From the NCBI GenBank assembly GCA_024695225.1, contig JAILIO010000247.1, positions 1 through 6,837 of the forward strand: a DNA stretch of 6,837 nt, in the 5' to 3' direction. Made by a program: the position numbers and the translations under genes. Below the pieces are notes generated by a model. That model had not been told where the DNA came from, searched no databases, and saw nothing but the letters and a program-made list of their open reading frames with translations. The first letter of the stretch is position 1; every line of letters starts with the position of its first letter. This DNA comes from Lachnospiraceae bacterium. GTDB taxonomy: Bacteria > Bacillota > Clostridia > Lachnospirales > Lachnospiraceae. Shown here one piece after another: positions 5,948 through 6,837 of this stretch.

Positions 5948-6837
5948 TCAGGCCTTTATTTCCTCGCGGATGGCAGCCTCTATGACATTCATGTCCTCCG
6001 TGGGTTCAAACCGTTCCACCACCTCGCCATGCCTGCTGATCAGGAACTTGGTGAAATTCCACTTGATGTCCGTGGTTTCTTCATAACCTGGGTTTTCCTT
6101 TTCCAGTTTCTTTCTCAGATACCGGGCATCCGGCGAATCCCCGAAACCGTGAAAACCCTGCTTCCCCTTGAGATAGGAAAACAACTCTGTCTCGTTCTCC
6201 CCGTTCACATCAACCTTCGCAAACTGTTCAAAGGAAATGTCGTATCGGGAGGTGCAGAAACTGTGTATTTCCGATGCGCTGCCCGGAGCCTGCCTGTCAA
6301 ACTGATTGCATGGGAAATCCAAAATCTCGAAGCCCTCATCCCTGTAAGTGCGATAGAACTTTTCAAGAGCCTCATACTGAGGGGTAAATCCGCATCCCGT
6401 GGCTGAATTCACGATGAGCAGCACCTTCCCCCTGTACCCGGAAAGCTCCTTCACCGTTCCGTCCATTGCCTGCACCAAAAAGCGGTATATGTTCCGGTCG
6501 GTCAGCACATCCTCTACCCGCTCCATGATCTTCCCAAGGTTTTCGATGTCCCGGTGGACATCCCCGGTCTCCAGGGAGTGATTTCCCCCGGGTACCCTGT
6601 GCATTTCAAGCTTTTTCTCCCCGGCCAGCCTCTCGATCGCTTCGTGACCGGCGTAGGGGTCGTTGTCCCCGTAAAACAGGATCCCGCTTTCTTCCTGTGC
6701 AAAATTTCCCATCATTTCCAAAGGGGAAAACCAAATATGGCGGACTTTCAGGTTCTTTTTCATGGCGTATGCGGACGCCACCGCTGTCCCTATGCTTTTG
6801 GAAACAAAGACAACCTCGTCGGAAGACATATCCCCCA
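5948..6837 (-). CDS. Alpha/beta-hydrolase-glutathione peroxidase fusion, 3' part
   Basis: The frame runs open to the window edge, so the 5' end is missing. Residues are counted from the ATG at 6829, which is probably internal. Residues 1-105 look like the second half of a small alpha/beta hydrolase: nucleophile S12 in VSKSIGT, acid D57 in YGDNDPYA and H84 in GGNHSLETGD. Residues 113-293 form a complete glutathione peroxidase: peroxidatic C146 in NSATGCGFTPQY, FPCNQF (172-177), Q180, the likely resolving C192 and W257-N258 in IKWNF. The Cys form with a second Cys suggests thioredoxin-dependent peroxide reduction, as in bacterial relatives. The two domains join through about ten residues (VEDVLTDRN) with no in-frame ATG and no good ribosome-binding site at the junction, so a true fusion is the simplest reading. 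A GTG at residue 108 after AGAGG is a weak alternative start for the peroxidase. Confidence 0.88.
   Translation of the reverse strand, partial: GDMSSDEVVFVSKSIGTAVASAYAMKKNLKVRHIWFSPLEMMGNFAQEESGILFYGDNDPYAGHEAIERLAGEKKLEMHRVPGGNHSLETGDVHRDIENLGKIMERVEDVLTDRNIYRFLVQAMDGTVKELSGYRGKVLLIVNSATGCGFTPQYEALEKFYRTYRDEGFEILDFPCNQFDRQAPGSASEIHSFCTSRYDISFEQFAKVDVNGENETELFSYLKGKQGFHGFGDSPDARYLRKKLEKENPGYEETTDIKWNFTKFLISRHGEVVERFEPTEDMNVIEAAIREEIKA

Overview
The window reads as a chromosomal segment from a Gram-positive anaerobe of the Clostridia, most likely a Lachnospiraceae-type gut bacterium. This rests on the gene content and order: hprK, then a ROK glucokinase, then murB, an order I recall from that group (usually followed by rapZ and whiA, which would lie left of base 1). 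A thioredoxin-type glutathione peroxidase and a zinc-ribbon/TPM membrane pair fit the same picture. All six recognisable genes are on the minus strand, so transcription runs from high to low coordinates.

Layout in the direction of transcription. (1) 6837-5948: the 3' part of a gene fusing an alpha/beta-hydrolase domain to a complete glutathione-peroxidase domain. (2) 5947-5743: a spacer with two tandem 40-bp repeats, then a good sigma-A promoter and a short leader. (3) 5742-4708 and 4655-3357: a likely two-gene operon of a tail-anchored double zinc-ribbon protein and a TPM-domain membrane protein with a Gly/His tail. (4) 3356-2988: a spacer filled by a 27-bp minisatellite that begins inside the end of the TPM gene. 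(5) 2987-2043: hprK, HPr kinase/phosphorylase. (6) 2042-1716: a spacer made almost entirely of tandem repeats, a decayed ~25-bp set and a clean 22-bp set. (7) 1715-762: ROK glucokinase. (8) 761-511: a spacer holding a 42-bp repeat array that runs into the translation start of murB. (9) 510-1: the 5' part of murB.

Functionally, hprK and the glucokinase link sugar phosphorylation to carbon catabolite control through HPr-Ser46, and murB makes UDP-N-acetylmuramate for the wall. The zinc-ribbon/TPM pair is probably an envelope-associated module of unknown function. The fusion protein probably handles peroxides.

The most striking feature is not a gene. Four of the five spacers are occupied by tandem repeats whose unit differs from spacer to spacer (40, 27, 22 and 42 bp). 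On the transcribed strand the units share a GGAT core, and two arrays touch or enter coding sequence: the TPM stop codon lies inside a repeat unit, and murB appears to have lost its usual N-terminal helix at the array edge. No RNA genes, insertion sequences, CRISPR arrays or convincing factor-independent terminators were seen.
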